A DNA stretch of 64,000 nucleotides from Kuschelorhynchus macadamiae (taxonomy: Eukaryota; Arthropoda; Insecta; Coleoptera; Curculionidae). Where the stretch lies: NCBI GenBank assembly GCA_030620095.1, contig JAUTXW010002080.1, positions 334,472-398,471 of the forward strand, written 5' to 3'. Under the pieces are notes generated by a model, which worked only from the letters and a program-made list of their open reading frames with translations, ran no database searches and was not told where the DNA came from. Every line of letters begins with the position of its first letter. Positions within the stretch are counted from its first letter, which is position 1. Position numbers and translations under genes: made by a program. This document shows, in pieces, positions 63,597 to 64,000 of this stretch.

Positions 63597-64000
63597 TTAT
63601 AAACATATAAAGGAATCGAATTTACTCCTATATCTGCCGTGATTTACTTCACAATCTTTGTCAATTACAAGAAAGCCGTATGGATCCATCCAACAGTTAG
63701 CACAAATATTTTTAAACTGATCAAATGTCATATCCAATATACAGTGGTCGTTATATATATGTTTTAAACTCAAACAGTCCTGTTTAGATAAAATTAATAA
63801 GTTGGAATTTTCTCGAATTAGACGTTTAAAGGATTGAGGAATATCCTTGAAAAATAAAAAAACAATCGGTGTTTCTATGCCTTCCATGCGTGAAATAGTC
63901 CCTAATAATAGATTGATTATGACAAGGAATATCGTCAAAAATGATAACGGAATTTGACTTTATCTCATGAGGTGAAATAATGTTCTCATCGCTATCGTAT
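63597..64000 (-). pseudogene. Polinton packaging ATPase (A32/FtsK-HerA type), C-terminal part, cut by window edge
   Basis: Entering from the window edge, one frame reads SNSVIIFDDIPCH (Walker B, VIIFDD) and RDYFTHGRHRNTDCFFIFQ. A frameshift follows near 63875-63885, and then the frame to 63597 reads PQSFKRLIRENSNLLILSKQD, IYNDHCILDMTFDQFKNIC and PYGFLVIDK, the usual A32-like C-terminus. The Walker A region lies outside. These ATPases pump DNA into capsids, so the element comes from a virion-forming lineage. Confidence 0.85.

Noticed and set aside
52196..64000. Exogenous virus contig
   Set aside because: The viral-type genes are decayed and adjoin typical host repeats, so an endogenous Polinton relic is the better reading.

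Overview
This is AT-rich eukaryotic DNA with the look of an insect genome, possibly a beetle. Four things support that: a spliced terminal exon of the bruno/arrest (CELF) RNA-binding protein, very short 58-59 bp introns, many TA-flanked mariner-type elements, and CCTAA telomere-like units. No bacterial or organellar features are visible. Host genes occupy little of the window. I see the arrest/bruno last exon (5106-5377, +), an unrecognised terminal exon on the opposite strand (27873-28058, -), an unrecognised intronless pseudogene (38356-38816, -), and weaker exon-like or promoter-like patches at 7.5, 12.0 and 16.3 kb.

Most of the rest is mobile DNA. From left to right it holds a 0.8 kb mariner-type MITE (4.1 kb), a 533 bp TIR element (13.3 kb), a 1.76 kb mariner-family element with a dead transposase (17.5-19.3 kb), a foldback element (19.6 kb), a 5'-truncated LINE (22.7-25.3 kb, -), transposase halves facing each other (28.3-28.8 kb) and a 0.79 kb palindromic MITE (32.0 kb). 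A BEL/Pao RNase H scrap (33.2 kb) is followed by a complete-ended but internally deleted DIRS element (33.9-38.3 kb) with inverted ends, internal complementary region, RS-rich ORF1, RT/RNase H and a tyrosine recombinase that lacks its C-terminus. Beyond it are a 2.5 kb mariner-type element carrying tRNA-like repeats (39.3-41.8 kb), further transposase scraps, a piggyBac scrap (45.5 kb), and a 3.05 kb element with about 700 bp inverted repeats (48.35-51.40 kb). Eleven (TA)n tracts occur, several fused exactly to transposon ends. A separate dispersed repeat family has about six copies.

The right 12 kb (about 52-64 kb, running off the window) is a decayed Maverick/Polinton (adintovirus-like) element. 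Going right, it holds a RING protein gene, an acidic Cys-rich protein gene, a pyrimidine-rich minisatellite, a protein-primed family-B DNA polymerase gene with two predicted short introns, a BIR (inhibitor-of-apoptosis) protein, and an unknown protein. On the opposite strand are a retroviral-type integrase with a chromodomain, a coiled-coil protein, a conserved Polinton-associated protein and a packaging ATPase. Polymerase and integrase would serve replication and integration and the ATPase DNA packaging. The BIR and RING proteins look like the two halves of an IAP encoded separately, suggesting host cell-death control (inference). Most of these genes carry frameshifts or stops, so this copy is not intact.
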